From Lagopus muta (taxonomy: Eukaryota > Chordata > Aves > Galliformes > Phasianidae), in the NCBI RefSeq assembly GCF_023343835.1, contig NW_026040168.1, forward strand, positions 62,001 to 126,000: a DNA stretch of 64,000 nt, given 5' to 3'. The notes beneath the pieces were generated by a model. That model made no database searches, had not been told where the DNA came from, and was given only the letters and a program-made list of their open reading frames with translations. The position numbers and the translations under genes were made by a program. The first letter of the stretch is position 1; each line of letters opens with the position of its first letter. This document shows, in pieces, positions 34,248 through 48,223 of this stretch.

Positions 34248-36280
34248 TTTTTCCTAATATCCAACCTGAAGCTCCCCCCCGGCGCAGCTGACGGCCGTTA
34301 CCTCTTGTCCCACCGCTAGTTACCTGGGAGAAGCGGCCAACCCTCACCTCGCTACAACCACCTTTCGGGTAGTTGTAAAGAGGCGATAAGGTCTCTCTCT
34401 CTGCCCTGAGCCTCCCCTTCTCCAGACAAAACAATCCCAGCTCCCTCAGCCGCTACCCATAGGTCTTGTGCTCCAGTCCCTTCACCATCTTGGTTGCCCT
34501 CCTCCTCTGGACACGCTCCGGAGCCTCAACGTCTTTCTTGTAGTGAGGGGCCCAAAACTGAACGCAGTACTCGAGGTGCGGCCTCACCCGGGCCGAGTAC
34601 AGAGGGATGATCACCTCCCTAGTCCTGCTGACTGCACGATTTGTGATCCAAGCCAGGATGCCGTTGGCCTTCTTGGCCCCCTGGGCACGCTGCTGGCTCG
34701 TGTTCAGGCGGCTGTTGACTAATGCCCCCAGAACCGTTTCCTCGGTGCAGCTTTCCAGCCACCCTTCCCCGAGCCCATAGCGTTGCATGAGGTTGTTGTG
34801 AGCAAAGTGCGGGACCTGGCGCTTGGTCTCGTTGAAGCTCCTACAATTGTCCTCAGCCAAGCGATCCAGCCTATCCGGATCCCTGCGTAGGGCCTTCCTA
34901 CCCTCAGGCAGATCAGCCCTTCCTCCCAACATGGTGTCATCTGCAACCTTCCTGAGAGTGCGCTCAATCCCCTCGTCCAGATCACCAACCAAGATATTGA
35001 ACAGGACCGGCTCAAATGCTGGCCCCCTGGGGAACACCGCTGGCGACCACCGCCAGCTGGACTGAACTCCATTCACCACCACTCTCTGGGCCCGGCCGTC
35101 CAGCCAGGTTTTTACCCGGCAGAGTACGCCTGCCCAAGCCGTGGGCTGCCATCTTCTCTGGGAGAATACCGTGGGAGACAGAATCAAAGGCTTCACTGAA
35201 GTCTAGGTAGACGACATCCACAGCCTTTGCCTCATCCACTAGGCGGGTCACCTGGTCGTAGAAGGAGATCGGGTCGGTCAAGCAGGACCTGTCTTTAAGG
35301 GACCCGCGCTGGCTAGGCCCGGTCCCCTGGTTGTCCCGCACACGCCCTGTGATGTCGCTCCGGGTGATCTGCTCCACGAGCTTCCTCAATACCGAGGTCA
35401 GGCTGACAGGCCTGTAGTTCCCCGGATCCTCCATCCGACCCTTCTTGTAGGTGGGCGTCTGTCTCGCTCCAGCTATCGGTAGCGAGATGGTTCGTTATAT
35501 GCGTATACCCGACGTGAGATTAAGACTCAGAAAGGAGCCAACTGTTTGCCCAACCAGTTTATTGTGAAAGGTTTTGGTTAGCTAGGCCTGGGGATGGGAG
35601 GTGGGACGAAGAAAGCAATAGCAAAAAGACAGAAAAGAAAAGCGAGGATTTGTTACAGGAACGCAGAGATTGTTACCACCGCAGTGTCACAATGTTTCAT
35701 GAGTCTGGTTGGCAGCGGGGGTGGGGGGTGCAGGTTCTCTTTCTCGGTCGATCACAGGCGGAAGGAAAACACAACAAGGGAATAGCGCGCACAAAGTTTC
35801 GGCAGACTCCATACGTATATATACTGTCTGGCTCTCCTTGGCTTGCTCATCGTAAGGGCACGTCCAGCACAGGTGCAACAGTCAGAACAGACAGAAGTAA
35901 AGAAGGCACTGGGAATTGAGGGGCGTTTATTCCGCTCCGCGGCCCCATCTTCCAGCTCAGGGGGCTGAGTACCCTGAGGATAGCTGGTCTGACTGTTAAA
36001 GACAGAAGTGAAGAGGGCATTGAGAACTTCAGCCTTTTCCTCCTCCTTGGTGGTGACGTTCCCCACCGCATCGAATAAAGCAGGGAGATTCTCCTTGGCC
36101 CTCCTCTTGCTATTAATATGTTCATAAAAACAATGTTTTAATCGTCTCGAGCAACGGTGGCCACATTAAGGTCTCACTGGGCTTTTGCCCGTCTAATTTT
36201 CTCCCTGCGTATTCTAGCAACATCCTTGCACTCTTCCCGAGTTGCCTGTCCCTTCTTGCGAAGATGGCACACTCCTGGCC
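34248..36280 (-). mobile_element. CR1 LINE fragment, unit 7
   Basis: 2033 bp, same structure. Has ATTGTCCTC (Asp codon) near 34846 as in units 1, 8, 9, 11 and 12, against ATTGGCCTC (Ala) in units 2-6 and 10. RT core frame 35434-35012. Confidence 0.93.
35460..35880 (-). mobile_element. LTR-like insert, unit 7
   Basis: Same position and signals as unit 2. Confidence 0.4.
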
Positions 36281-36369
36281 TGCCCGGCCAATACGCGGTC
36301 ATTCGACGGGAGGGATCGGCACCAAAAAGCCCCCAGCGCGTTTGAGGAGGAGCCGATAAGGGCAATCCC

Positions 36370-36733
36370 TAATACCCGGGGCCTGTTCTGCAGGCCTCGT
36401 TTGGCCGCCGCAGGGGCGCCGCACTTACAGGGCACAGCTTCCCTTCGCGGAGGCGCCCTCCCGCTCCCCCACGTCGCATCCCCGCGCGCCCGGAGGCGCG
36501 CGCAAAGTCCCTGAGCCCCGATAAGCACCGGGCCGACGGGAGCGGAGCCGCCAACAGGGCGGGGACAAGCGTAAAGGGCACGCGAGACAGCCAACCGAGG
36601 CGCTCGAACGGCCGGCGGCGCTCCGTCGGCCCAATGAGCGCCGCCGAGGGCCGGGCCGGGCCGAGCCGAGCCGAGCCGAGCCGAGAGGGGGAGGTTCGCG
36701 GCTGAGGGAGTGTTGTAGCGAGCGCGCGCCGTC
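36370..36733 (+). promoter_or_regulatory. HINTW promoter, copy 7
   Basis: CpG-rich, TATA-less. CCAAT at 36631-36635, GC box at 36557-36564, (CCGAG)5 at 36661-36685. Confidence 0.55.
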
Positions 36734-39038
36734 ATGGCCGGCGGGATGGTTAGGTCGCCGGCCGCCCGGCGCAGTGGCGCCGCTCTCTTCGGAAAAGTCG
36801 GCCGCCAGGAGTTCTCCGCCAACGTTATCCGCGAGAAGAGGAGGAGCCGTTGTGGACGAGGAGGTAGCCGCGGCGTTGCCGTGCGTTGTGCGATTCTTCC
36901 CTTGCCCCCCCTTCCCACCCCTCCCCCACCCTAGCGCGCTCGCCCGCCCGCCCTCTGGAACGAGCGCCCGTTGCGGTGCCGGCGAGTGCGGCGGGGCGAG
37001 CGGCGACGTTGCCGCCGGGCGGGCGGACGGGCCTTTCTGGCCGCTGATGCTCGCTACTGCCGCGCCTCCTCTAAAACCCGGCGCTCCTTCGGTGCCACGG
37101 GGCTGCCGTGGCGCGTACTGGCTTGCTGGTGCCGCCTGGCTCGCCTAGCTTCCCAGCGCCCCCGTGTGGTGTGCGCGCGTGTGTAGAGGCGGGCGTGTGA
37201 CGCTGAAGCGCTTGGTGGCAGTCGCGGGCGCTTGCCGCGCGCGATATCTATCAGCCCTTTGGCGCTGCTAGTCGTGCTAGTCCCATTAGAATTAGTTGAC
37301 CGTTTCCTACAGGTCGGTGGTATTCCCGTGTGCAAGGCGATAACCTTTGCGTCGATTTGGAAGTGTCTGATGTAGAGCCAGCCTCACCGCGCTAATCCGG
37401 AACGTTCTTTCGCCTGAGTACGCGGTGTTCTTGAGGACAGAGAGTCAACCCGGCCTCAGTCGGGATAACCCCAGGTTCTTAGTAAATGCCTTGGTCAAAA
37501 GTAGGATAGGAAGGCGATATTTGGCCATAACTGAAGGATGGTGAGCCACCGTTTGCCGCCTGAGTGGTTAAGCGGGGTCTTAATAAGAGAGTGAAATAAG
37601 CGCAAATGGAGGTGGTTTGGTTTGGGTTTAAAATCGCTCCGTGCTCGTAGCAGCAGGAGCCTGTGAAAACGTGTTTTGTGGATAGAAGGGAGAGGACTTT
37701 GCCAATTCAAAGATCACTTAGGAAGAATCGCCGTGTTGTCTTGCGTTTGGGGTACGAGTTCAGTGGGGCGTAGCGATCTGCTTAAGCTATTGCCTTTCTC
37801 CGGAGTCAACCCCGTTTTAACCGTGTACTCTTCTTCCTCCAGTGCCTTGTGTTCCGTGATGTTTCAACGCAAGCTCCTACGCTTTTTCCTAGCCGCTCGC
37901 GACAAGGCCGTTGTGAGGTTGTCCGAAGCAGAAGATTCTGGCGCACCTGTAAAGACCGTGGAAGCTTTCTGTACACCGAACGGTGCCTGTAAGTGGTACG
38001 TAATTTAGTAGGCGCTGTCCCGTGGCCTCGTTTCCTCTAGATGTTGCAAAGAGGCACAGTAGGCTATTTGGGGTTTCCCGACACCGTAGTCTTTTGCCTC
38101 TAGCTTGTGACGGAGCTGAGCGTTTTGACTAAGGGTAGCGAGAGAAAGCGATGCTCATTTCTGGGTGCGTGCTTGTAGTGCAAAATGCAGTGCTGTTTGG
38201 AAGTATGGCCCGATGCCTGTTTTCAGGGTTTCCCGACAGTGGTACTTGCTCAAATGCGGAGAAGAGGGCTTGGGGTTTTGAGCAGGTCGGAGGCGAGGAA
38301 GGGGAAAGCTGTCTGAGGGGTGCTGGATGTTTCATTTTCAGCTATAGAAGTCAAGTTGGATGGCTTTTGCGTGGGCTCGCAAAGCCTACGTCGAGTTTTT
38401 CTTTTCTGCCAGAATGACTTACGTTGCCCGAAGATATAATGGGGGGCTGGAACCCCGAGACAAATCTGGCTACTGTGCCCGATTTGTAGTCCGTCACTGT
38501 CTAGCTGGGGGTGGGGAGGGGGTTAAAAAAAAAAAAAGAAGGAAAAAAAACGATGGCAAGTTCCCATAGCTGCCCCTCCCCCCATTGTGCATAATCCGTC
38601 TTTGTAACTTTGCTTGGAATGTGTCAGTTGCAGAAAGGCGGTAATTTGAAGAGCAGCGCTTGAATGGCGAAGAACTAGTTCACCGTGTTCTGTGGATGGT
38701 TCTTTGCTCACCTTCCTTCGCTTCCTGCCCTCTCCGCTCTTCTTTGTGTTGTAGCACGCTACGTTACGTAACGTTATTTCCCCCTCCAGCTTCACAGGCG
38801 TTTGATGATTGTTGGCGAGAAGTGTGCTGCTAACCTGGGCCTGACCGATGGATTCCGGATGGCTGTGAGATACCCCCCCTCAGGCCCTTCCGACTACCGC
38901 ACGCGTCTCTGTATTCTGGGTGGCCGTCAGTTGGGCCAGCCTCCCGGGGAAGACGTTTGCACCGCAGGAGTTGCTGCACGCGTACGGATCGCCACCGAAT
39001 GGATTTCACGTGTCGCCCGTCAGTCTAGCCTCCGTTGA
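36734..39038 (+). CDS. HINTW: HINTW copy 7
   Basis: Exon 1 from ATG 36734 (donors after 36874 or 36880), exon 2 37843-37988, exon 3 38798-39038. Exon 2 codon 13 Thr; short intron 1 form. Intron 1 has TCTGATGTAG near 37366, shared with copies 8 and 10. Confidence 0.85.
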
Positions 39039-39992
39039 TATAGAATTGGTTCTGGTGGGTGCCTGTGGAGGGTAATGAAAAGCTTTGCGCAGCATTTGCA
39101 CAATAAAGATGGAGCACGGAGATATCATCTCTGTCTCGCGTGTCTTACTGATGGAAATGGTCCTGCAAGTTAAAACGGTGGGTCTCCGTCTCCCAAAGAT
39201 AATATAGGATGTGCCGTGTGTTTGAGGCCTTGCCGTCTTCCCCCAGCTTCCAAATGAAAGGGCGTGGGTTTTATCGCGTAACAGCAGCATCGACAAGCGG
39301 CAGGCATAGAATTATAAAGGAATAAGGTTGGAAGAAAGCTTCCAGATATCATCAGTCGTACGGCCCTGTCCCGAGGCCGAGCAAACGCTACCTGCATGAT
39401 TGCTGTCCGGTGCTCGTCAGCCTGTTCTTAACCCATCTCGAAGCTTTGCCGCCGCTTCCGCTTTCTTTTCAGTCGCAGATTTTGCGACGTGGAGAATTAG
39501 TTTCTCCCACAGGAACTTTCCCAAATGGAAAAGACTTTGTGATGCTCGAGACGGCAATTGTCGCGCTTCTGCTGTCTTTGATATTCGGCTGCCCTTCTCC
39601 ATTTTTCATTTTTCATACAAACAAAGCATTAAAAAAAAAAAACCCAAAAAACGTAGCATTGTTCCATAACCGGAAGGAGGGGCACTACAGGCACCGTCAG
39701 GCTCTAACGTGTAATCACGTCTCGTGCTTTGTTAGGCCTCTGGCTTTGCTTTAGTCTTTGTTGAATTGCGATTGCATTCAAGGCTGACTGGAGTGGGGGA
39801 GTGTCAAAATGCTAATAGATATTTGCATTAAAAGTTGAATACTTGAAACTCGCCGAGTGAAATTATTGTGTGGCCGTTCCTCAAAGAATCTTCATTTGTC
39901 AGCAGTAGATCCGCTTGCGGGACTGGCGATCGCAGCTGTGAATGACTCTGAATTAAACCGTTTGAAGAAGCGGAATGAAACAACTTGTTACG

Positions 39993-42025
39993 TTTTTCCT
40001 AATATCCAACCTGAAGCTCCCCCCCGGCGCAGCTGACGGCCGTTACCTCTTGTCCCACCGCTAGTTACCTGGGAGAAGCGGCCAACCCTCACCTCGCTAC
40101 AACCACCTTTCGGGTAGTTGTAAAGAGGCGATAAGGTCTCTCTCTCTGCCCTGAGCTTCCCCTTCTCCAGACAAAACAATCCCAGCTCCCTCAGCCGCTA
40201 CCCATAGGTCTTGTGCTCCAGTCCCTTCACCATCTTGGTTGCCCTCCTCCTCTGGACACGCTCCGGAGCCTCAACGTCTTTCTTGTAGTGAGGGGCCCAA
40301 AACTGAACGCAGTACTCGAGGTGCGGCCTCACCCGGGCCGAGTACAGAGGGATGATCACCTCCCTAGTCCTGCTGACTGCACGATTTGTGATCCAAGCCA
40401 GGATGCCGTTGGCCTTCTTGGCCCCCTGGGCACGCTGCTGGCTCGTGTTCAGGCGGCTGTTGACTAATGCCCCCAGAACCGTTTCCTCGGTGCAGCTTTC
40501 CAGCCACCCTTCCCCGAGCCCATAGCGTTGCATGAGGTTGTTGTGAGCAAAGTGCGGGACCTGGCGCTTGGTCTCGTTGAAGCTCCTACAATTGTCCTCA
40601 GCCAAGCGATCCAGCCTATCCGGATCCCTGCGTAGGGCCTTCCTACCCTCAGGCAGATCAGCCCTTCCTCCCAACATGGTGTCATCTGCAACCTTCCTGA
40701 GAGTGCGCTCAATCCCCTCGTCCAGATCACCAACCAAGATATTGAACAGGACCGGCTCAAATGCTGGCCCCCTGGGGAACACCGCTGGCGACCACCGCCA
40801 GCTGGACTGAACTCCATTCACCACCACTCTCTGGGCCCGGCCGTCCAGCCAGGTTTTTACCCGGCAGAGTACGCCTGCCCAAGCCGTGGGCTGCCATCTT
40901 CTCTGGGAGAATACCGTGGGAGACAGAATCAAAGGCTTCACTGAAGTCTAGGTAGACGACATCCACAGCCTTTGCCTCATCCACTAGGCGGGTCACCTGG
41001 TCGTAGAAGGAGATCGGGTCGGTCAAGCAGGACCTGTCTTTAAGGGACCCGCGCTGGCTAGGCCCGGTCCCCTGGTTGTCCCGCACACGCCCTGTGATGT
41101 CGCTCCGGGTGATCTGCTCCACGAGCTTCCTCAATACCGAGGTCAGGCTGACAGGCCTGTAGTTCCCCGGATCCTCCATCCGACCCTTCTTGTAGGTGGG
41201 CGTCTGTCTCGCTCCAGCTATCGGTAGCGAGATGGTTCGTTATATGCGTATACCCGACGTGAGATTAAGACTCAGAAAGGAGCCAACTGTTTGCCCAACC
41301 AGTTTATTGTGAAAGGTTTTGGTTAGCTAGGCCTGGGGATGGGAGGTGGGACGAAGAAAGCAATAGCAAAAAGACAGAAAAGAAAAGCGAGGATTTGTTA
41401 CAGGAACGCAGAGATTGTTACCACCGCAGTGTCACAATGTTTCATGAGTCTGGTTGGCAGCGGGGGTGGGGGGTGCAGGTTCTCTTTCTCGGTCGATCAC
41501 AGGCGGAAGGAAAACACAACAAGGGAATAGCGCGCACAAAGTTTCGGCAGACTCCATACGTATATATACTGTCTGGCTCTCCTTGGCTTGCTCATGGTAA
41601 GGGCACGTCCAGCACAGGTGCAACAGTCAGAACAGACAGAAGTAAAGAAGGCACTGGGAATTGAGGGGCGTTTATTCCGCTCCGCGGCCCCATCTTCCAG
41701 CTCAGGGGGCTGAGTACCCTGAGGATAGCTGGTCTGACTGTTAAAGACAGAAGTGAAGAGGGCATTGAGAACTTCAGCCTTTTCCTCCTCCTTGGTGGTG
41801 ACGTTCCCCACCGCATCGAATAAAGCAGGGAGATTCTCCTTGGCCCTCCTCTTGCTATTAATATGTTCATAAAAACAATGTTTTAATCGTCTCGAGCAAC
41901 GGTGGCCACATTAAGGTCTCGCTGGGCTTTTGCCCGTCTAATTTTCTCCCTGCGTATTCTAGCAACATCCTTGCACTCTTCCCGAGTTGCCTGTCCCTTC
42001 TTGCGAAGATGGCACACTCCTGGCC
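39993..42025 (-). mobile_element. CR1 LINE fragment, unit 8
   Basis: 2033 bp, same structure, with a private change (GAGCTTCCC, near 40154) in the 3' segment. RT core frame 41179-40757. Confidence 0.93.
41205..41625 (-). mobile_element. LTR-like insert, unit 8
   Basis: Carries at 41596 the C to G change otherwise seen only in unit 3. Confidence 0.4.
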
Positions 42026-42114
42026 TGCCCGGCCAATACGCGGTCATTCGACGGGAGGGATCGGCACCAAAAAGCCCCCAGCGCGTTTGAGGAGGAGCCG
42101 ATAAGGGCAATCCC

Positions 42115-42478
42115 TAATACCCGGGGCCTGTTCTGCAGGCCTCGTTTGGCCGCCGCAGGGGCGCCGCACTTACAGGGCACAGCTTCCCTTCGCGGAGGCG
42201 CCCTCCCGCTCCCCCACGTCGCATCCCCGCGCGCCCGGAGGCGCGCGCAAAGTCCCTGAGCCCCGATAAGCACCGGGCCGACGGGAGCGGAGCCGCCAAC
42301 AGGGCGGGGACAAGCGTAAAGGGCACGCGAGACAGCCAACCGAGGCGCTCGAACGGCCGGCGGCGCTCCGTCGGCCCAATGAGCGCCGCCGAGGGCCGGG
42401 CCGGGCCGAGCCGAGCCGAGCCGAGCCGAGAGGGGGAGGTTCGCGGCTGAGGGAGTGTTGTAGCGAGCGCGCGCCGTC
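42115..42478 (+). promoter_or_regulatory. HINTW promoter, copy 8
   Basis: CpG-rich, TATA-less. CCAAT at 42376-42380, GC box at 42302-42309, (CCGAG)5 at 42406-42430. Confidence 0.55.
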
Positions 42479-44783
42479 ATGGCCGGCGGGATGGTTAGGT
42501 CGCCGGCCGCCCGGCGCAGTGGCGCCGCTCTCTTCGGAAAAGTCGGCCGCCAGGAGTTCTCCGCCAACGTTATCCGCGAGAAGAGGAGGAGCCGTTGTGG
42601 ACGAGGAGGTAGCCGCGGCGTTGCCGTGCGTTGTGCGATTCTTCCCTTGCCCCCCCTTCCCACCCCTCCCCCACCCTAGCGCGCTCGCCCGCCCGCCCTC
42701 TGGAACGAGCGCCCGTTGCGGTGCCGGCGAGTGCGGCGGGGCGAGCGGCGACGTTGCCGCCGGGCGGGCGGACGGGCCTTTCTGGCCGCTGATGCTCGCT
42801 ACTGCCGCGCCTCCTCTAAAACCCGGCGCTCCTTCGGTGCCACGGGGCTGCCGTGGCGCGTACTGGCTTGCTGGTGCCGCCTGGCTCGCCTAGCTTCCCA
42901 GCGCCCCCGTGTGGTGTGCGCGCGTGTGTAGAGGCGGGCGTGTGACGCTGAAGCGCTTGGTGGCAGTCGCGGGCGCTTGCCGCGCGCGATATCTATCAGC
43001 CCTTTGGCGCTGCTAGTCGTGCTAGTCCCATTAGAATTAGTTGACCGTTTCCTACAGGTCGGTGGTATTCCCGTGTGCAAGGCGATAACCTTTGCGTCGA
43101 TTTGGAAGTGTCTGATGTAGAGCCAGCCTCACCGCGCTAATCCGGAACGTTCTTTCGCCTGAGTACGCGGTGTTCTTGAGGACAGAGAGTCAACCCGGCC
43201 TCAGTCGGGATAACCCCAGGTTCTTAGTAAATGCCTTGGTCAAAAGTAGGATAGGAAGGCGATATTTGGCCATAACTGAAGGATGGTGAGCCACCGTTTG
43301 CCGCCTGAGTGGTTAAGCGGGGTCTTAATAAGAGAGTGAAATAAGCGCAAATGGAAGTGGTTTGGTTTGGGTTTAAAATCGCTCCGTGCTCGTAGCAGCA
43401 GGAGCCTGTGAAAACGTGTTTTGTGGATAGAAGGGAGAGGACTTTGCCAATTCAAAGATCACTTAGGAAGAATCGCCGTGTTGTCTTGCGTTTGGGGTAC
43501 GAGTTCAGTGGGGCGTAGCGATCTGCTTAAGCTATTGCCTTTCTCCGGAGCCAACCCCGTTTTAACCGCGTACTCTTCTTCCTCCAGTGCCTTGTGTTCC
43601 GTGATGTTTCAACGCAAGCTCCTATGCTTTTTCCTAGCCGCTCGCGACAAGGCCGTTGTGAGGTTGTCCGAAGCAGAAGATTCTGGCGCACCTGTAAAGA
43701 CCGTGGAAGCTTTCTGTACACCGAACGGTGCCTGTAAGTGGTACGTAATTTAGTAGGCGCTGTCCCGTGGCCTCGTTTCCTCTAGATGTTGCAAAGAGGC
43801 ACAGTAGGCTATTTGGGGTTTCCCGACACCGTAGTCTTTTGCCTCTAGCTTGTGACGGAGCTGAGCGTTTTGACTAAGGGTAGCGAGAGAAAGCGATGCT
43901 CATTTCTGGGTGCGTGCTTGTAGTGCAAAATGCAGTGCTGTTTGGAAGTATGGCCCGATGCCTGTTTTCAGGGTTTCCCGACAGTGGTACTTGCTCAAAT
44001 GCGGAGAAGAGGGCTTGGGGTTTTGAGCAGGTCGGAGGCGAGGAAGGGGAAAGCTGTCTGAGGGGTGCTGGATGTTTCATTTTCAGCTATAGAAGTCAAG
44101 TTGGATGGCTTTTGCGTGGGCTCGCAAAGCCTACGTCGAGTTTTTCTTTTCTGCCAGAATGACTTACGTTGCCCGAAGATATAATGGGGGGCTGGAACCC
44201 CGAGACAAATCTGGCTACTGTGCCCGATTTGTAGTCCGTCACTGTCTAGCTGGGGGTGGGGAGGGGGTTAAAAAAAAAAAAAGAAGGAAAAAAAACGATG
44301 GCAAGTTCCCATAGCTGCCCCTCCCCCCATTGTGCATAATCCGTCTTTGTAACTTTGCTTGGAATGTGTCAGTTGCAGAAAGGCGGTAATTTGAAGAGCA
44401 GCGCTTGAATGGCGAAGAACTAGTTCACCGTGTTCTGTGGATGGTTCTTTGCTCACCTTCCTTCGCTTCCTGCCCTCTCCGCTCTTCTTTGTGTTGTAGC
44501 ACGCTACGTTACGTAACGTTATTTCCCCCTCCAGCTTCACAGGCGTTTGATGATTGTTGGCGAGAAGTGTGCTGCTAACCTGGGCCTGACCGATGGATTC
44601 CGGATGGCTGTGAGATACCCCCCCTCAGGCCCTTCCGACTACCGCACGCGTCTCTGTATTCTGGGTGGCCGTCAGTTGGGCCAGCCTCCCGGGGAAGACG
44701 TTTGCACCGCAGGAGTTGCTGCACGCGTACGGATCGCCACCGAATGGATTTCACGTGTCGCCCGTCAGTCTAGCCTCCGTTGA
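42479..44783 (+). CDS. HINTW: HINTW copy 8
   Basis: Exon 1 from ATG 42479 (donors after 42619 or 42625), exon 2 43588-43733, exon 3 44543-44783. Exon 2 carries Met at codon 13 and is preceded by ACCGCGTAC, both as in the distant copies 1 and 2, while the flanking introns follow the copy 7/9 pattern. A short conversion tract over exon 2 would explain it. Confidence 0.85.
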
Positions 44784-45737
44784 TATAGAATTGGTTCTGG
44801 TGGGTGCCTGTGGAGGGTAATGAAAAGCTTTGCGCAGCATTTGCACAATAAAGATGGAGCACGGAGATATCATCTCTGTCTCGCGTGTCTTACTGATGGA
44901 AATGGTCCTGCAAGTTAAAACGGTGGGTCTCCGTCTCCCAAAGATAATATAGGATGTGCCGTGTGTTTGAGGCCTTGCCGTCTTCCCCCAGCTTCCAAAT
45001 GAAAGGGCGTGGGTTTTATCGCGTAACAGCAGCATCGACAAGCGGCAGGCATAGAATTATAAAGGAATAAGGTTGGAAGAAAGCTTCCAGATATCATCAG
45101 TCGTACGGCCCTGTCCCGAGGCCGAGCAAACGCTACCTGCATGATTGCTGTCCGGTGCTCGTCAGCCTGTTCTTAACCCATCTCGAAGCTTTGCCGCCGC
45201 TTCCGCTTTCTTTTCAGTCGCAGATTTTGCGACGTGGAGAATTAGTTTCTCCCACAGGAACTTTCCCAAATGGAAAAGACTTTGTGATGCTCGAGACGGC
45301 AATTGTCGCGCTTCTGCTGTCTTTGATATTCGGCTGCCCTTCTCCATTTTTCATTTTTCATACAAACAAAGCATTAAAAAAAAAAAACCCAAAAAACGTA
45401 GCATTGTTCCATAACCGGAAGGAGGGGCACTACAGGCACCGTCAGGCTCTAACGTGTAATCACGTCTCGTGCTTTGTTAGGCCTCTGGCTTTGCTTTAGT
45501 CTTTGTTGAATTGCGATTGCATTCAAGGCTGACTGGAGTGGGGGAGTGTCAAAATGCTAATAGATATTTGCATTAAAAGTTGAATACTTGAAACTCGCCG
45601 AGTGAAATTATTGTGTGGCCGTTCCTCAAAGAATCTTCATTTGTCAGCAGTAGATCCGCTTGCGGGACTGGCGATCGCAGCTGTGAATGACTCTGAATTA
45701 AACCGTTTGAAGAAGCGGAATGAAACAACTTGTTACG

Positions 45738-47770
45738 TTTTTCCTAATATCCAACCTGAAGCTCCCCCCCGGCGCAGCTGACGGCCGTTACCTCTTGTCC
45801 CACCGCTAGTTACCTGGGAGAAGCGGCCAACCCTCACCTCGCTACAACCACCTTTCGGGTAGTTGTAAAGAGGCGATAAGGTCTCTCTCTCTGCCCTGAG
45901 CCTCCCCTTCTCCAGACAAAACAATCCCAGCTCCCTCAGCCGCTACCCATAGGTCTTGTGCTCCAGTCCCTTCACCATCTTGGTTGCCCTCCTCCTCTGG
46001 ACACGCTCCGGAGCCTCAACGTCTTTCTTGTAGTGAGGGGCCCAAAACTGAACGCAGTACTCGAGGTGCGGCCTCACCCGGGCCGAGTACAGAGGGATGA
46101 TCACCTCCCTAGTCCTGCTGACTGCACGATTTGTGATCCAAGCCAGGATGCCGTTGGCCTTCTTGGCCCCCTGGGCACGCTGCTGGCTCGTGTTCAGGCG
46201 GCTGTTGACTAATGCCCCCAGAACCGTTTCCTCGGTGCAGCTTTCCAGCCACCCTTCCCCGAGCCCATAGCGTTGCATGAGGTTGTTGTGAGCAAAGTGC
46301 GGGACCTGGCGCTTGGTCTCGTTGAAGCTCCTACAATTGTCCTCAGCCAAGCGATCCAGCCTATCCGGATCCCTGCGTAGGGCCTTCCTACCCTCAGGCA
46401 GATCAGCCCTTCCTCCCAACATGGTGTCATCTGCAACCTTCCTGAGAGTGCGCTCAATCCCCTCGTCCAGATCACCAACCAAGATATTGAACAGGACCGG
46501 CTCAAATGCTGGCCCCCTGGGGAACACCGCTGGCGACCACCGCCAGCTGGACTGAACTCCATTCACCACCACTCTCTGGGCCCGGCCGTCCAGCCAGGTT
46601 TTTACCCGGCAGAGTACGCCTGCCCAAGCCGTGGGCTGCCATCTTCTCTGGGAGAATACCGTGGGAGACAGAATCAAAGGCTTCACTGAAGTCTAGGTAG
46701 ACGACATCCACAGCCTTTGCCTCATCCACTAGGCGGGTCACCTGGTCGTAGAAGGAGATCGGGTCGGTCAAGCAGGACCTGTCTTTAAGGGACCCGCGCT
46801 GGCTAGGCCCGGTCCCCTGGTTGTCCCGCACACGCCCTGTGATGTCGCTCCAGGTGATCTGCTCCACGAGCTTCCTCAATACAGAGGTCAGGCTGACAGG
46901 CCTGTAGTTCCCCGGATCCTCCATCCGACCCTTCTTGTAGGTGGGCGTCTGTCTCGCTCCAGCTATCGGTAGCGAGATGGTTCGTTATATGCGTATACCC
47001 GACGTGAGATTAAGACTCAGAAAGGAGCCAACTGTTTGCCCAACCAGTTTATTGTGAAAGGTTTTGGTTAGCTAGGCCTGGGGATGGGAGGTGGGACGAA
47101 GAAAGCAATAGCAAAAAGACAGAAAAGAAAAGCGAGGATTTGTTACAGGAACGCAGAGATTGTTACCACCGCAGTGTCACAATGTTTCATGAGTCTGGTT
47201 GGCAGCGGGGGTGGGGGGTGCAGGTTCTCTTTCTCGGTCGATCACAGGCGGAAGGAAAACACAACAAGGGAATAGCGCGCACAAAGTTTCGGCAGACTCC
47301 ATACGTATATATACTGTCTGGCTCTCCTTGGCTTGCTCATCGTAAGGGCACGTCCAGCACAGGTGCAACAGTCAGAACAGACAGAAGTAAAGAAGGCACT
47401 GGGAATTGAGGGGCGTTTATTCCGCTCCGCGGCCCCATCTTCCAGCTCAGGGGGCTGAGTACCCTGAGGATAGCTGGTCTGACTGTTAAAGACAGAAGTG
47501 AAGAGGGCATTGAGAACTTCAGCCTTTTCCTCCTCCTTGGTGGTGACGTTCCCCACCGCATCGAATAAAGCAGGGAGATTCTCCTTGGCCCTCCTCTTGC
47601 TATTAATATGTTCATAAAAACAATGTTTTAATCGTCTCGAGCAACGGTGGCCACATTAAGGTCTCGCTGGGCTTTTGCCCGTCTAATTTTCTCCCTGCGT
47701 ATTCTAGCAACATCCTTGCACTCTTCCCGAGTTGCCTGTCCCTTCTTGCGAAGATGGCACACTCCTGGCC
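45738..47770 (-). mobile_element. CR1 LINE fragment, unit 9
   Basis: 2033 bp, same structure. GCTCCAGGTG (near 46848) and AATACAGAG (near 46878) are shared only with unit 10. RT core frame 46924-46502. Confidence 0.93.
46950..47370 (-). mobile_element. LTR-like insert, unit 9
   Basis: Same position and signals as unit 2. Confidence 0.4.
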
Positions 47771-47859
47771 TGCCCGGCCAATACGCGGTCATTCGACGGG
47801 AGGGATCGGCACCAAAAAGCCCCCAGCGCGTTTGAGGAGGAGCCGATAAGGGCAATCCC

Positions 47860-48223
47860 TAATACCCGGGGCCTGTTCTGCAGGCCTCGTTTGGCCGCCG
47901 CAGGGGCGCCGCACTTACAGGGCACAGCTTCCCTTCGCGGAGGCGCCCTCCCGCTCCCCCACGTCGCATCCCCGCGCGCCCGGAGGCGCGCGCAAAGTCC
48001 CTGAGCCCCGATAAGCACCGGGCCGACGGGAGCGGAGCCGCCAACAGGGCGGGGACAAGCGTAAAGGGCACGCGAGACAGCCAACCGAGGCGCTCGAACG
48101 GCCGGCGGCGCTCCGTCGGCCCAATGAGCGCCGCCGAGGGCCGGGCCGGGCCGAGCCGAGCCGAGCCGAGCCGAGAGGGGGAGGTTCGCGGCTGAGGGAG
48201 TGTTGTAGCGAGCGCGCGCCGTC
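47860..48223 (+). promoter_or_regulatory. HINTW promoter, copy 9
   Basis: CpG-rich, TATA-less. CCAAT at 48121-48125, GC box at 48047-48054, (CCGAG)5 at 48151-48175. Confidence 0.55.
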